From contig CANQHK010000024.1 of assembly GCA_947623645.1 (NCBI GenBank), forward strand, positions 1 to 12,374: DNA of 12,374 nucleotides, given 5' to 3'. The translations under genes were made by a program, and so were the position numbers. The stretch is from an uncultured Bacilli bacterium. Lineage in GTDB: Bacteria; Bacillota_I; Bacilli_A; RF39; UBA660. A model generated the notes under the pieces. The model saw only the letters and a program-made list of their open reading frames with translations, did no database searches and was not told the origin of the DNA. Positions 1-7,890 of the stretch are shown piece by piece; the stretch's first letter is position 1; each line of letters opens with the position of its first letter.

Positions 1-1
1 T

Positions 2-2818
2 TGCGTTGTCCCAAGAACCGTATTAGCAGAAGAAAACGATAAAAATTGGATTTGCGTAGGTGGGAACCTATATGACGTCACAGAAGCAGGAAGTCAAGTT
101 GTTCGCTCAAACATCACAGAGCAAAATTTGATATATAAGTCCACTTTACCGCAGGACTATTTTGATTTAAAAAGAATGTTTGGGGTAAATTCTTTGGAAT
201 TTCAAAGTAGATATGGAGGAATCAACGAGAAAGATTATGCCTTCACAGTTTCATCTTTAAATAGAAGATGTAATAGGAATCAATCTGGAGGTTGGACAAG
301 CTGTCCTACAACGGACCAATATAATAAAGAAGATTCTCCTTATACAACTTTAAAATTTCAAGAGGCTTTTTCGAACTTTCAATTTGATGGAAAAGGAAAT
401 TTTTATCTTGATATTAAAGATATATTTGATTCCACTCTTTTAATTCGAGTTGTAAGAAATGGAAAACCTAATGATTCAGATTATGATTATAAAAGTGTCG
501 AATCGTTAGGTTGGATAGGAACAAATGAAGTATATTCATTAGGTTCAGATGGTGTACGTTTAACTTTTGGAGTCGATGATGATATTCGCATTGAATTTTA
601 CATTAATCCGAATAGAAGAATTGATTGTTCAGGAGCTTATGTAGGAAAAGTAGAAACTTCTACACCAAGTTATGCAGATATCCCAAATCCATGGAAAGAT
701 TCACCAGTTTGTAAAACCTATAAAGAAGGATATAAATACATTCCAACATCACCAACGAATTACAAACAATTATTAGTTCCTGAATGTTATAAAGAGACAA
801 TTGATTATTTTACAGAAAGAAATAGTATTACAGAAGCATCCATTCGTGCTAAAATTCAAGAATCTGAAAAAATATTTCTAGAAACGGATGATAAAGAAAT
901 AAAACAATTGCAATGTCACTATCATGAAGATGGTTCTAGAGAAAATGCTGCACAAACGAAAACATTTATCTTTAATCCATCCGGAAGTTCAAGCTCAAGC
1001 TCTAGTTATGTAGGTGATTATTGGGCAGCAACTTGTACAGAAACACTTTCAATTAATTATGATCAGCCAAAAAAACTAGTTGCAGGAGCAGGTTTCTCTT
1101 ATGATGCAACTTTACATGTTACAAGAACTTGTACACCAATAGTTATTAGAAAAGTACCTTCCCCTATACAATGTAAATATGGAATTGAATGTTGGGGAGG
1201 ACCTGCACACCATACAGGAGAAGGAGGAGCTGGTCCAAATGAAGAGTTCGATGCATGTATAAATACTTGTGATGGAGGAAAGTATTCTCAAGAATGTATT
1301 AATAAATGTTACTCTAAAGTATATGAACAAAATGAAAATGTCGATATTGGATTTACAGGAGTAGAAAGCTTTATGGATGTTATTAAAGCTCAACAAACAG
1401 CCATTCATTTTGGAAAGTCAGAAGACTATTCAGCAAAGGACTATGAAGATGTAATTAACTGTAATATAAAAGATCCAAATTCACCAAATTATTGTTATGA
1501 ACAAAACGGATGGGCATATGATACTGGAGGTAAAACGAAAAAAGGTATAGGTAGTATAATTTTTGAGTTAGCTTCTAAAAGCAATCATCAATCCAACTGT
1601 AATGGAAGTACGAAATGTACATCTTTCCATGGTATTAGCTTTACATACCTAAATACTTGTAATTCATCAACAAATCCAACTTTCTGTTATGAAGTATATC
1701 GTTCAAAATCAAAACCAACATGTAGTGATAATCCAGAAGAGGATATTAAAGTTACGATGAAAAGTGCAGAAGAAGAATACAATGCTTTATTAGAGGCTAT
1801 GCGTTCATATGAAACAAGTGAAGAATTCGACATGAGCGTAATTGATTCTTACAAAACAAAAGGTGGACAATTACTCGAAACGAAAAATTCAAGCGTAGAT
1901 AATATGGTAAAAGTAACGGGTGGTGTATATACATATCCAGATGGAAAGAAATATAAACAAACAGACAATGTAGCAACACAGGTATGGGCAGAAGATGGAA
2001 CAAGCAAACGGGTTCCATCAATCGAAGTTACAAAAGAATACAAAATTGAATTACCACAAGCAGCAATCAATCAATTAACAGGAGAAGAAAAATACGTACC
2101 AACAAATTATAAATTTACCAATAAAGAAAGAAATGGTGGAAATAAGTATTACACGGATGTTAATTCTGGAACATACAACGATTTTAGAAAATGGTATCAA
2201 GAATATAGTCCATTAGACGAACAGGCCAATGCTAAAAATGTTGGTAATAACATTGGAGTAGTATTTAAAAAGATTGGTACAGTACAATCAAGTACAAAAG
2301 ATCATACAAGCTACACATGGGATGAAATTAACTTAGATTGTTTCTATGGACTTTTAAATAAAAGATATGTTGAATGTAATGACGGAATTTGTGATTTACC
2401 TTGTGAAAGTGATCCAAATACAACCGATATTTGTACTGGAGGACTTCAATATACCTTTAGAGCAGTAGATTTAACTGATCTGTTCCCAGATAGAAGTCCA
2501 AGATGGAATTGGGTATATACAAAAGATACCGATGAATATGGATTCTATTCAAAACCAAAAGAAGCAATTGAAGATATCGAAGCTTTAGGAAATAATGCTT
2601 ATAGTGATGAAAATCTAGATTATAACATTACCATAACAAGAGAAAATATTCGTTCTATTAAACAATACAACAAACAACAGAAAAATTATCAAAATTATGA
2701 TGCTATGAATTGTACACTTCTAGCAAATGGAGCTGAAGTTTGTGAAAGTACAATGCTAAAAAATACAACTTATGTAAAATCTTACCAAAGAAATACAGAA
2801 TTAGGACAAAACGATTAG
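2..2818 (+). CDS. Large cysteine-rich, probably extracellular protein of the Tad locus (5'-truncated by window edge)
   Basis: The reading frame is open from base 2, so the true start lies left of the window; the TTG at 128 is internal, not a convincing start. There are 938 visible residues and I do not recognise the family. I count 30 cysteines, far above the neighbouring genes. They include a twin CX3C arrangement (residues 419, 423, 432, 436), two copies of a CN...P-x-[YF]-CYE motif (near 487-500 and 553-564) and a C-terminal cluster (792, 797, 801, 811). A run of seven serines (329-335) uses mixed codons. No transmembrane segment is visible and the C-terminus is hydrophilic, so any signal peptide or anchor must be in the missing N-terminus. 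The TAG stop overlaps the ribosome binding site of the next pilus-locus gene, so it is co-transcribed with it. Role as adhesin or filament-associated surface protein is inference from composition and context. Confidence 0.85.
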   Translation, partial: CVVPRTVLAEENDKNWICVGGNLYDVTEAGSQVVRSNITEQNLIYKSTLPQDYFDLKRMFGVNSLEFQSRYGGINEKDYAFTVSSLNRRCNRNQSGGWTSCPTTDQYNKEDSPYTTLKFQEAFSNFQFDGKGNFYLDIKDIFDSTLLIRVVRNGKPNDSDYDYKSVESLGWIGTNEVYSLGSDGVRLTFGVDDDIRIEFYINPNRRIDCSGAYVGKVETSTPSYADIPNPWKDSPVCKTYKEGYKYIPTSPTNYKQLLVPECYKETIDYFTERNSITEASIRAKIQESEKIFLETDDKEIKQLQCHYHEDGSRENAAQTKTFIFNPSGSSSSSSSYVGDYWAATCTETLSINYDQPKKLVAGAGFSYDATLHVTRTCTPIVIRKVPSPIQCKYGIECWGGPAHHTGEGGAGPNEEFDACINTCDGGKYSQECINKCYSKVYEQNENVDIGFTGVESFMDVIKAQQTAIHFGKSEDYSAKDYEDVINCNIKDPNSPNYCYEQNGWAYDTGGKTKKGIGSIIFELASKSNHQSNCNGSTKCTSFHGISFTYLNTCNSSTNPTFCYEVYRSKSKPTCSDNPEEDIKVTMKSAEEEYNALLEAMRSYETSEEFDMSVIDSYKTKGGQLLETKNSSVDNMVKVTGGVYTYPDGKKYKQTDNVATQVWAEDGTSKRVPSIEVTKEYKIELPQAAINQLTGEEKYVPTNYKFTNKERNGGNKYYTDVNSGTYNDFRKWYQEYSPLDEQANAKNVGNNIGVVFKKIGTVQSSTKDHTSYTWDEINLDCFYGLLNKRYVECNDGICDLPCESDPNTTDICTGGLQYTFRAVDLTDLFPDRSPRWNWVYTKDTDEYGFYSKPKEAIEDIEALGNNAYSDENLDYNITITRENIRSIKQYNKQQKNYQNYDAMNCTLLANGAEVCESTMLKNTTYVKSYQRNTELGQND

Positions 2819-2828
2819 GAGGTAAAGA

Positions 2829-3275
2829 ATGAACAAAGGTGTGTTAGCTGCTGGAGCTGTAATGCTTGCCATTATGGCTCTCGCAGTAGTAAATATTATC
2901 AATAATTATTCAACCGGAAATGAACTAACCGAATCTTTATTAAGAGAAACGGTTGAAAGTGCCATGTTAGATGCAGTAGATGTTAGTTATTATCGTGTCA
3001 GTGGTGGAGTTATCCGAATGGATAAAGAAAAATTTGCAGAAGTTTTTGTACGACGCTTTGCTGAAAGTGCTGCAAGTGATAAAAATTACAATATTAAAAT
3101 TTATGCTGTTCAAGAAATTCCTCCTAAAGTAACAGTACAAGTCGGAAGTAAAACAACAGCAACATTCCAAGGAGAGGATTTTGATATTGTAAATAGAATT
3201 AGTGGAATTCTTGAAACTAAATTTACAGAACATGAAGTATTAGGAAATGGTACAGAAACCCAAAAAGAAGAATAG
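2829..3275 (+). CDS. Small single-pass pilin-like membrane protein of the Tad locus
   Basis: 148 residues. The N-terminus is a very short basic leader (MNKG) followed directly by a hydrophobic helix (about residues 4-25), then a soluble domain of about 120 residues with mixed helix and strand character and no cysteine. This architecture matches pseudopilin or TadE-like minor subunits, although the Glu at +5 typical of type IV pilins is absent. The start is fixed by a strong AGGAGGT site that shares bases with the stop codon of the preceding gene. Sitting between the cysteine-rich gene and the cpaB-like gene, it is probably a structural or assembly component of the filament. I do not recognise a named family; a plain membrane-anchored accessory protein is the main alternative. 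Confidence 0.8.
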   Translation: MNKGVLAAGAVMLAIMALAVVNIINNYSTGNELTESLLRETVESAMLDAVDVSYYRVSGGVIRMDKEKFAEVFVRRFAESAASDKNYNIKIYAVQEIPPKVTVQVGSKTTATFQGEDFDIVNRISGILETKFTEHEVLGNGTETQKEE

Positions 3276-3290
3276 AAAGAGGGATGAAAA

Positions 3291-4142
3291 ATGAATAATA
3301 ATGTAGGGATGTCTTTTAAAAAATTAATATCCAACAAAAATACTGTTACGATCCTTGGAGTATTATTAATGGTAATTGTTTTATATGTTGGATACACAAT
3401 GCGTATTCGTAGTATGACGGATCCAACACCGATTCCATACGCATTAGAAAATTTAGCACCAAGAACAAAAATCACCAGTGATCAAGTAGGAATTGTCAAT
3501 GTTCCAAAAGCTGCTTTGAAAGGAAATATCATTACAGATCAAAGACAAATTGTTGGAAAATATGTAAATGATCAAAGTAGAATTCCACAAGGTAGTATGT
3601 TTTATGCTAGTAGCGTTGTTAATAAAGATCAACTAAAAGGTGTTGAAGCACTGGATTACCCAGAAGGACATGTATTGGTAAATATGAGTGTTACAACTCA
3701 AACAACTTATGGTAATTTAATTTATCCAGGAGATTATATTGATATTTATTTAAGAATTCAATATTCTGGAGGAGAAGGATTAACAGAAGAAGATAGCAAT
3801 AAATTAACGGTTGGAAATTTAATTACGAACGTTAAAGTATTAAAAGTAGTAGATTCAAACGGAAATGATGTATTTAACGATATCGATAATACTGGAACAC
3901 CAGCACAAATTATCTTTGCGGTACCAAGTGAATATCATATCTTACTTAGAAAAGCAATGTATTTAAGAACTTATGATGCTATGATTATTCCAGTTCCAAC
4001 AAAAGTAAGTACAGATGAAGCACCAGAAGCAACCATCAGTAGTACAGAACTTCGTGACTTTATCAATCGTGTTACAGCTTGGACAGGAGATGGAACAACA
4101 AGTAGTGGAGAGCTTACAATTCCAGACGCAAATACACAATAA
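3291..4142 (+). CDS. cpaB: CpaB/RcpC-like Flp pilus assembly protein with SAF domain
   Basis: 283 residues: a short cytoplasmic N-terminus, one membrane helix (about 18-36), then a SAF-type domain (about 47-112) beginning after a Pro-rich junction, with a conserved-looking VPKAAL segment and a G-x-IPQGSMFYASSV turn. A second beta-rich region contains YPGDYIDIYL (about 145-154), the counterpart of the GD-x-VD-x-ll motif in CpaB proteins. In Tad systems CpaB is an extracytoplasmic assembly protein; in diderms it works with the secretin CpaC. Here no secretin is visible, so it presumably acts between membrane platform and cell wall. The ATG at 3291 is preceded by AAAGAGGG. It is followed after 23 bases by the ATPase gene, consistent with one operon. 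The assignment rests on domain architecture and neighbours; sequence identity to proteobacterial CpaB looks low. Confidence 0.8.
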   Translation: MNNNVGMSFKKLISNKNTVTILGVLLMVIVLYVGYTMRIRSMTDPTPIPYALENLAPRTKITSDQVGIVNVPKAALKGNIITDQRQIVGKYVNDQSRIPQGSMFYASSVVNKDQLKGVEALDYPEGHVLVNMSVTTQTTYGNLIYPGDYIDIYLRIQYSGGEGLTEEDSNKLTVGNLITNVKVLKVVDSNGNDVFNDIDNTGTPAQIIFAVPSEYHILLRKAMYLRTYDAMIIPVPTKVSTDEAPEATISSTELRDFINRVTAWTGDGTTSSGELTIPDANTQ

Positions 4143-4165
4143 AAAAAGATGAAAGGGGAGGGCTT

Positions 4166-5428
4166 ATGAACGACAGTTTATTTGACCAACTAGATTTTGG
4201 AGCCTTTCAAGAATATATTAACAATGATGACATTACGGATATTTCCTATACGAACAATGGTCAAATTTGGATTCGTTCTCTAACACAAGGATCCCTTCGC
4301 GTAGAAAATCCGAACATCAATAATGCTGTTGTAGAAAAATTAGCATTTCAATGTTCGAACGTTATGGGAACGACATTCAATATGGCAAAACCGTTTCTTG
4401 ATGCAGAGAGTACAGAACTTCGTATGAACTTCGTTCATGAATCCGTTGCAACCAATGGAATCGCTCTGGTTATACGTAAAACTCCAGCAAAGATAAGGCT
4501 TCAAGAAGAAACTCTGTTAAATGAAGAATACGTAACCAAAGAAATCCACGATTTCTTAATGCAATGTGTTTTAGGACATTGTAACATTATTGTTTGTGGA
4601 GAAACCGGTAGTGGTAAAACAGAATTTGTTAAATATTTGGCTTCACATATTCAGGAAAATGAAAAAATTATTACTGTAGAAGATACACTAGAATTACACT
4701 TAGACAAAATTTATCCAAATCGAGATATAGTAGCAATGAAAACCAATAATATTGCGTCCTATTCAGATGTTTTGGTAACCTGTATGAGACAGAACCCTAA
4801 ATGGATTTTACTTTCTGAGGTTCGTAGTGCTGAAGCAGTTATGGCAGTTCGAAATTCTATCTCCTCTGGACATAATATCTTAAGTACCATTCACTCAGAC
4901 CGTGCGAGTGCAATCCCACACAGAATGTATTCTTTAATGGAAACGGATATCGATGTAGAACAATTTTTAAATACCATTTATCGTTACGTTCAATTAGGAG
5001 TTCATATCAAAGCGTACTACAGTAAAAAATATGGAAAATTTCATCGTGAAATTGATGAAATTACAGAATTTTATGTAGATGAAAACAATGAATCAAAATA
5101 TAATACAATCTACCAAAAAACAGTAACAGGAAAAATAAAAATTCAACCAATCAGTGATCATTTAAGAGAATTTTTGGAAAATCAAAATATTCCTGTTGGA
5201 GTATTTACTGCATCAGAAACAAAAGGGGATGTAGCAGAAGGACCTCAAACGGTAGCCCAAACGCAAACACAAGTTGTTAATCAACAACCACAAGCACCCG
5301 TAAGTCCAGTTGCTAATCCGGAGCAAATTAAAGTGAACGCTGTACCTCAAACACCAAATGTCGTTCCTCAACAGCCACCGATTGTACAACAAGCAAAACC
5401 TATAGCGGATACTTTAGAAACTTTATAG
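4166..5428 (+). CDS. cpaF: CpaF/TadA-type secretion ATPase (GspE/VirB11 superfamily), pilus motor
   Basis: 420 residues. A short N-terminal domain (about 1-115) precedes the RecA-like core. Visible motifs are Walker A GETGSGKT (145-152), the Asp-box region ITVEDTLEL (169-177), a Walker B-like WILLSEVRS (213-221) with Glu219, and the His box LSTIHS (239-244). These are diagnostic of hexameric type II/IV secretion ATPases, and the CpaF branch is supported by the TadB/TadC genes downstream. It should hydrolyse ATP at the cytoplasmic face of the platform to drive pilin polymerisation. Walker B normally reads GEVRG in this family; both glycines are serine here. After about residue 350 there is a Pro/Gln-rich, probably disordered tail not found in typical CpaF. 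The ATG is preceded by GAAAGGGGAGG; the stop lies 13 bases before tadB. Confidence 0.95.
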   Translation: MNDSLFDQLDFGAFQEYINNDDITDISYTNNGQIWIRSLTQGSLRVENPNINNAVVEKLAFQCSNVMGTTFNMAKPFLDAESTELRMNFVHESVATNGIALVIRKTPAKIRLQEETLLNEEYVTKEIHDFLMQCVLGHCNIIVCGETGSGKTEFVKYLASHIQENEKIITVEDTLELHLDKIYPNRDIVAMKTNNIASYSDVLVTCMRQNPKWILLSEVRSAEAVMAVRNSISSGHNILSTIHSDRASAIPHRMYSLMETDIDVEQFLNTIYRYVQLGVHIKAYYSKKYGKFHREIDEITEFYVDENNESKYNTIYQKTVTGKIKIQPISDHLREFLENQNIPVGVFTASETKGDVAEGPQTVAQTQTQVVNQQPQAPVSPVANPEQIKVNAVPQTPNVVPQQPPIVQQAKPIADTLETL

Positions 5429-5441
5429 GGAGGAGAAACTT

Positions 5442-6335
5442 ATGGAATTAATAATCATTATAGCGATTGCCGCTTTCATTATTTTGTATCGAAATTACAA
5501 AGGTGAAAACGTTTACAAATTTATCACAGATCAAGTAGGAGTAGCCTATGATAAGTTTGCTCCTTATTCCTTTAAATTAGTTCGTGAAAAAACGAAAGAA
5601 TTAGGACAAGAATATACAGTCCGTCAATATACTATGCAAGTAGCATTATTTACAGGATTTGCTGCAGTAGTATCTTATCTATATTTTTATAGTATTCCAG
5701 TTACAATATTCTATATGGTAGCAGTAAACTTCAGTATTCCATATCTTGCATTCCTTCGTTGTAAAAGAGTATATAGTGAATTTATCTTTGAACAAATTCA
5801 AACGTATACGACAAATACAATTATGGAATTTGCAACCACACAATCATTTGTTAAATCCTTAGAAGGAGTTGCCAACAGTGGAGTACTAGAAAGTCCTGTT
5901 GTAGAAGATGTTCGAGAAATGATTAATATGGCTTATCAAAATGGTTCCATTGATCAATCCATTGAATACATGGATCAAAAATATGATTACCATATTGTAA
6001 AAAACATGCACCAATTATTTTTACAAATTACCAAAGAAGGTGCAATTGATTCTGGAGAAAGTCTTGAAAACATGCAGCAAGACATAGACATGCTTGTTGA
6101 AAGTACATACCGAGATCGAATGGAACGTGCAACATTCCACAAATCGTTCTTACGATATGGGGTGATGCTATATCTCATGGTTATGCTTGTTCAGTATATG
6201 TTGGGAAGAGATTCCTATATTAAATTGCTAGAACAATGGTATGTTTTAGTAATCCTCCATGCAATTATTATCATCAATAGCTATTTCCTATTAATGGGAG
6301 AAAAATATTATAATGAGAATGTAGGTGCTGAATAA
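5442..6335 (+). CDS. tadB: TadB-like pilus platform membrane protein (GspF-type domain)
   Basis: 297 residues with hydrophobic helices at about 2-17, 64-82, 85-105, 238-254 and 265-285, flanking a cytoplasmic helical region of about 130 residues rich in Glu, Gln and Met. That layout, and placement directly after the CpaF-type ATPase and before a second similar protein, is typical of TadB, one of two GspF-domain platform proteins that couple the ATPase to pilin assembly in the cytoplasmic membrane. The start has a strong GGGAGGAG site nine bases upstream, partly overlapping the ATPase stop region. The stop overlaps the next gene's start by one base (TAATG), implying translational coupling and equal stoichiometry with TadC. 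Sequence motifs of this family are weak, so the call depends largely on topology and context. Confidence 0.85.
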   Translation: MELIIIIAIAAFIILYRNYKGENVYKFITDQVGVAYDKFAPYSFKLVREKTKELGQEYTVRQYTMQVALFTGFAAVVSYLYFYSIPVTIFYMVAVNFSIPYLAFLRCKRVYSEFIFEQIQTYTTNTIMEFATTQSFVKSLEGVANSGVLESPVVEDVREMINMAYQNGSIDQSIEYMDQKYDYHIVKNMHQLFLQITKEGAIDSGESLENMQQDIDMLVESTYRDRMERATFHKSFLRYGVMLYLMVMLVQYMLGRDSYIKLLEQWYVLVILHAIIIINSYFLLMGEKYYNENVGAE

Positions 6336-7123
6336 TGATAGAAATTGTAATTATAGGTGTTATATTATTCTTCATACTATTTTACAGCAAAAAAATCGAC
6401 CGAGAACAATTTATAAAAGATAGTGACGTAATTATAAAAATGTTAAAAGAAGATGATTATGATTTCTTAGTTCGAGCAAAATATGGAGAAGATGTTGAAC
6501 CAGATAAATTGTTTCAAAAAAGAATTACCAATGCTCTTACAATCTTCGTTGTTGTATTATTTATCTTTTTAACGAATTTAACAATATTAAACGTTGTTTT
6601 ATCTGTAGTTGTTGCTTACTTAATATTCAAAAGTCAATATTCTTCTTTGAAAAAATATTACAAAAAACATTTGCATGATATTGATATTATGTTGCCATAC
6701 TATTTAAAGGGATTAGAAATTTTAATTCAGCATTATACAGTTCCAGTTGCACTTGCAAGAAGTATTGAAGATGCACCTGATATTTTTAAACCAGGATTAA
6801 AAGAAATGATTGCAAAAATTGATGCAGGGGATTCTTCCATTGATCCTTATATGGAATTTGCTAACCAATATCCAGTTCGAGATTCCATGAGAATGATGCG
6901 TCTTCTCTATCGTCTTGGTTTAGGAGATCAAGAAAAGAAACAAGAAAGACTTTTAATGTTCTCAAGAACAGTATCTTCTTTACAAAACAAAGCAAGGGAA
7001 CAAAAATATAAAGAACGTTTACAACATATGGAAAGTCAAACAATGATTATGCTCGTTGCAACAGGTGCAGGAGTAATGGTTATTATCTTGTTTGCAATGT
7101 TGTTTACATTCCAAACAATGTAA
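6335..7123 (+). CDS. tadC: TadC-like pilus platform membrane protein (GspF-type domain)
   Basis: 262 residues: an N-terminal helix (2-18), a paired hydrophobic hairpin (about 66-98), a long cytoplasmic helical segment (about 100-235), and a C-terminal helix (236-258). The topology parallels the preceding TadB-like protein, as expected for the TadB/TadC pair. The segment around 183-232 is strongly charged and Arg/Lys-rich (RMMRLLYRLGLGDQEKKQER), suitable for contact with the ATPase. The start codon overlaps the tadB stop and has no separate strong Shine-Dalgarno, so re-initiation is likely. A weak AT-rich inverted repeat overlaps the stop codon but lacks a U-run, so transcripts may continue into the pilin gene, which also has its own promoter. 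Confidence is high for a platform protein, moderate for TadC specifically. Confidence 0.83.
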   Translation: MIEIVIIGVILFFILFYSKKIDREQFIKDSDVIIKMLKEDDYDFLVRAKYGEDVEPDKLFQKRITNALTIFVVVLFIFLTNLTILNVVLSVVVAYLIFKSQYSSLKKYYKKHLHDIDIMLPYYLKGLEILIQHYTVPVALARSIEDAPDIFKPGLKEMIAKIDAGDSSIDPYMEFANQYPVRDSMRMMRLLYRLGLGDQEKKQERLLMFSRTVSSLQNKAREQKYKERLQHMESQTMIMLVATGAGVMVIILFAMLFTFQTM

Positions 7124-7136
7124 AATGTAAAAAATA

Positions 7137-7166
7137 GTGACAATCGAAATAAATATGTGTTATAAT
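7137..7166 (+). promoter_or_regulatory. Sigma-A-type promoter with extended -10 for the 66-residue pilin gene
   Basis: The -35 box GTGACA (7137-7142) matches TTGACA at five of six positions. After an 18-base spacer comes a perfect TATAAT (7161-7166) preceded by TG one base earlier, an extended -10. Predicted initiation is near 7173, about 20 bases before the pilin ATG at 7195. It would allow the pilin to be made in excess over the machine. Confidence 0.75.
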
Positions 7167-7194
7167 TTTATTGTAGAAGGGAGTGAGAACATAA

Positions 7195-7395
7195 ATGAAA
7201 GATGCGATGGGTGAATTAAACATGACTGTAATTGTTATCGTTGCAATTGGTGCAATAGCTGCATTCTTTATGGGTGTTCTATGGCCAAACATTCAAGAAA
7301 GCATTCAAGGTTCTTGGGATAACATCGGTGACAATCAATACGATGATAAAGGTAACTTTACAAATTCTATTGTTATACCAAATATTTATGAATAG
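7195..7395 (+). CDS. Flp-like major pilin candidate (66 aa)
   Basis: A 66-residue protein with leader MKDAMG, then a hydrophobic helix (about 10-29, including the run VIVIVAIGAIAAFF) and a short hydrophilic tail rich in Asn, Asp and Gly, without cysteine. Size and layout match Flp-type pilins, the filament subunits of Tad systems, usually 50-80 residues. A GAAGGGAGTGAG site precedes the ATG with rather long spacing. The dedicated extended -10 promoter fits an abundant structural subunit. It lacks the Glu-Tyr pair normally found after the cleavage site of Flp pilins; the only Glu near the processing point directly follows Gly6. Processing between Gly6 and Glu7 is therefore a guess. It could also be a small membrane accessory protein, but position next to tadC and a second pilin-like gene favours the pilin. 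Confidence 0.8.
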   Translation: MKDAMGELNMTVIVIVAIGAIAAFFMGVLWPNIQESIQGSWDNIGDNQYDDKGNFTNSIVIPNIYE

Positions 7396-7406
7396 TGGTG
7401 ATGTAA

Positions 7407-7868
7407 ATGAGAGATGCAATTGGTGGAGTATTTACAATTCAGATTATTCTTGTATTCATGGTTATTATTAATGCTTATTTAGCTTTTTCTGTAAATTATA
7501 CAAAAGCTTTTAGAATTAAAAATAATATTGTATCGATAATTGAAGAACAAGAGGGATTCACAACGAGAGGGGCAAATAATGCAGCATCTTCGATCGAACA
7601 AATCATGAAAGATACAGGATATAATGTAGATGATAAAATTGTTGCGGCATGTACGAATAGTGGATATACTCCAGTTTACAATGATGCTGGTGGATATTGT
7701 TTAAAGCTCACTAGAACTGCAGATAAAACCGGTGGATATTATAGCGTCAAGACTTTTATTAGTATTGATGTACCAATTTTAAATAATATATTTCCAGCAT
7801 TTGCTGATGTCTTTGCCATCAAAGGAGAAACAAAGACAATCTATTCTACAAAGTTAGAAGATCTATAA
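7407..7868 (+). CDS. Pilin-like / TadE-like minor subunit with two cysteines
   Basis: 153 residues. Leader MRDAIG is nearly identical to the MKDAMG of the gene just upstream, followed by a hydrophobic helix (about 8-29), an amphipathic helical stretch (30-70) and a soluble C-terminal domain with two cysteines (82 and 98) around a Gly/Tyr-rich loop. A long N-terminal helix plus a C-terminal domain with a disulfide loop resembles minor pilins; TadE-like is the closest functional label. It starts 12 bases after the stop of the 66-residue pilin gene, so both are likely read from the same promoter. The ribosome binding site is weak (GGTGAT), suggesting lower output than the major pilin. No named family recognised from the soluble domain. 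Confidence 0.8.
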   Translation: MRDAIGGVFTIQIILVFMVIINAYLAFSVNYTKAFRIKNNIVSIIEEQEGFTTRGANNAASSIEQIMKDTGYNVDDKIVAACTNSGYTPVYNDAGGYCLKLTRTADKTGGYYSVKTFISIDVPILNNIFPAFADVFAIKGETKTIYSTKLEDL

Positions 7869-7890
7869 TCTAAAATAAGGCGGTGCAATT

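Noticed and set aside
128..130. TTG as the start of the large cysteine-rich gene
   Set aside because: The frame is open back to base 2 with ordinary protein-like sequence including two further cysteines, and no ribosome binding site precedes the TTG.
986..1006. Poly-serine run as a slippage-prone phase-variation tract
   Set aside because: The codons are mixed (AGT, TCA, AGC, TCT), so there is no uniform DNA repeat to slip on.
1112..1408. Minus-strand reading frames inside the cysteine-rich gene and others (for example 1797-2070, 3110-3475, 9370-9630, 11569-11754)
   Set aside because: All lie opposite well-supported + strand genes, have unnatural Cys/Phe/Ser-rich composition and no recognisable domains or promoters.
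7103..7124. Inverted repeat TTTACATT/AATGTAAA at the end of tadC as a terminator
   Set aside because: The stem holds a single G-C pair and is followed by an A-rich stretch rather than a T-run, so termination is unlikely.
7274..7471. Second + strand reading frame across the two pilin genes
   Set aside because: It overlaps both genes in another frame, has no ribosome site and looks like frame-shifted pilin sequence.
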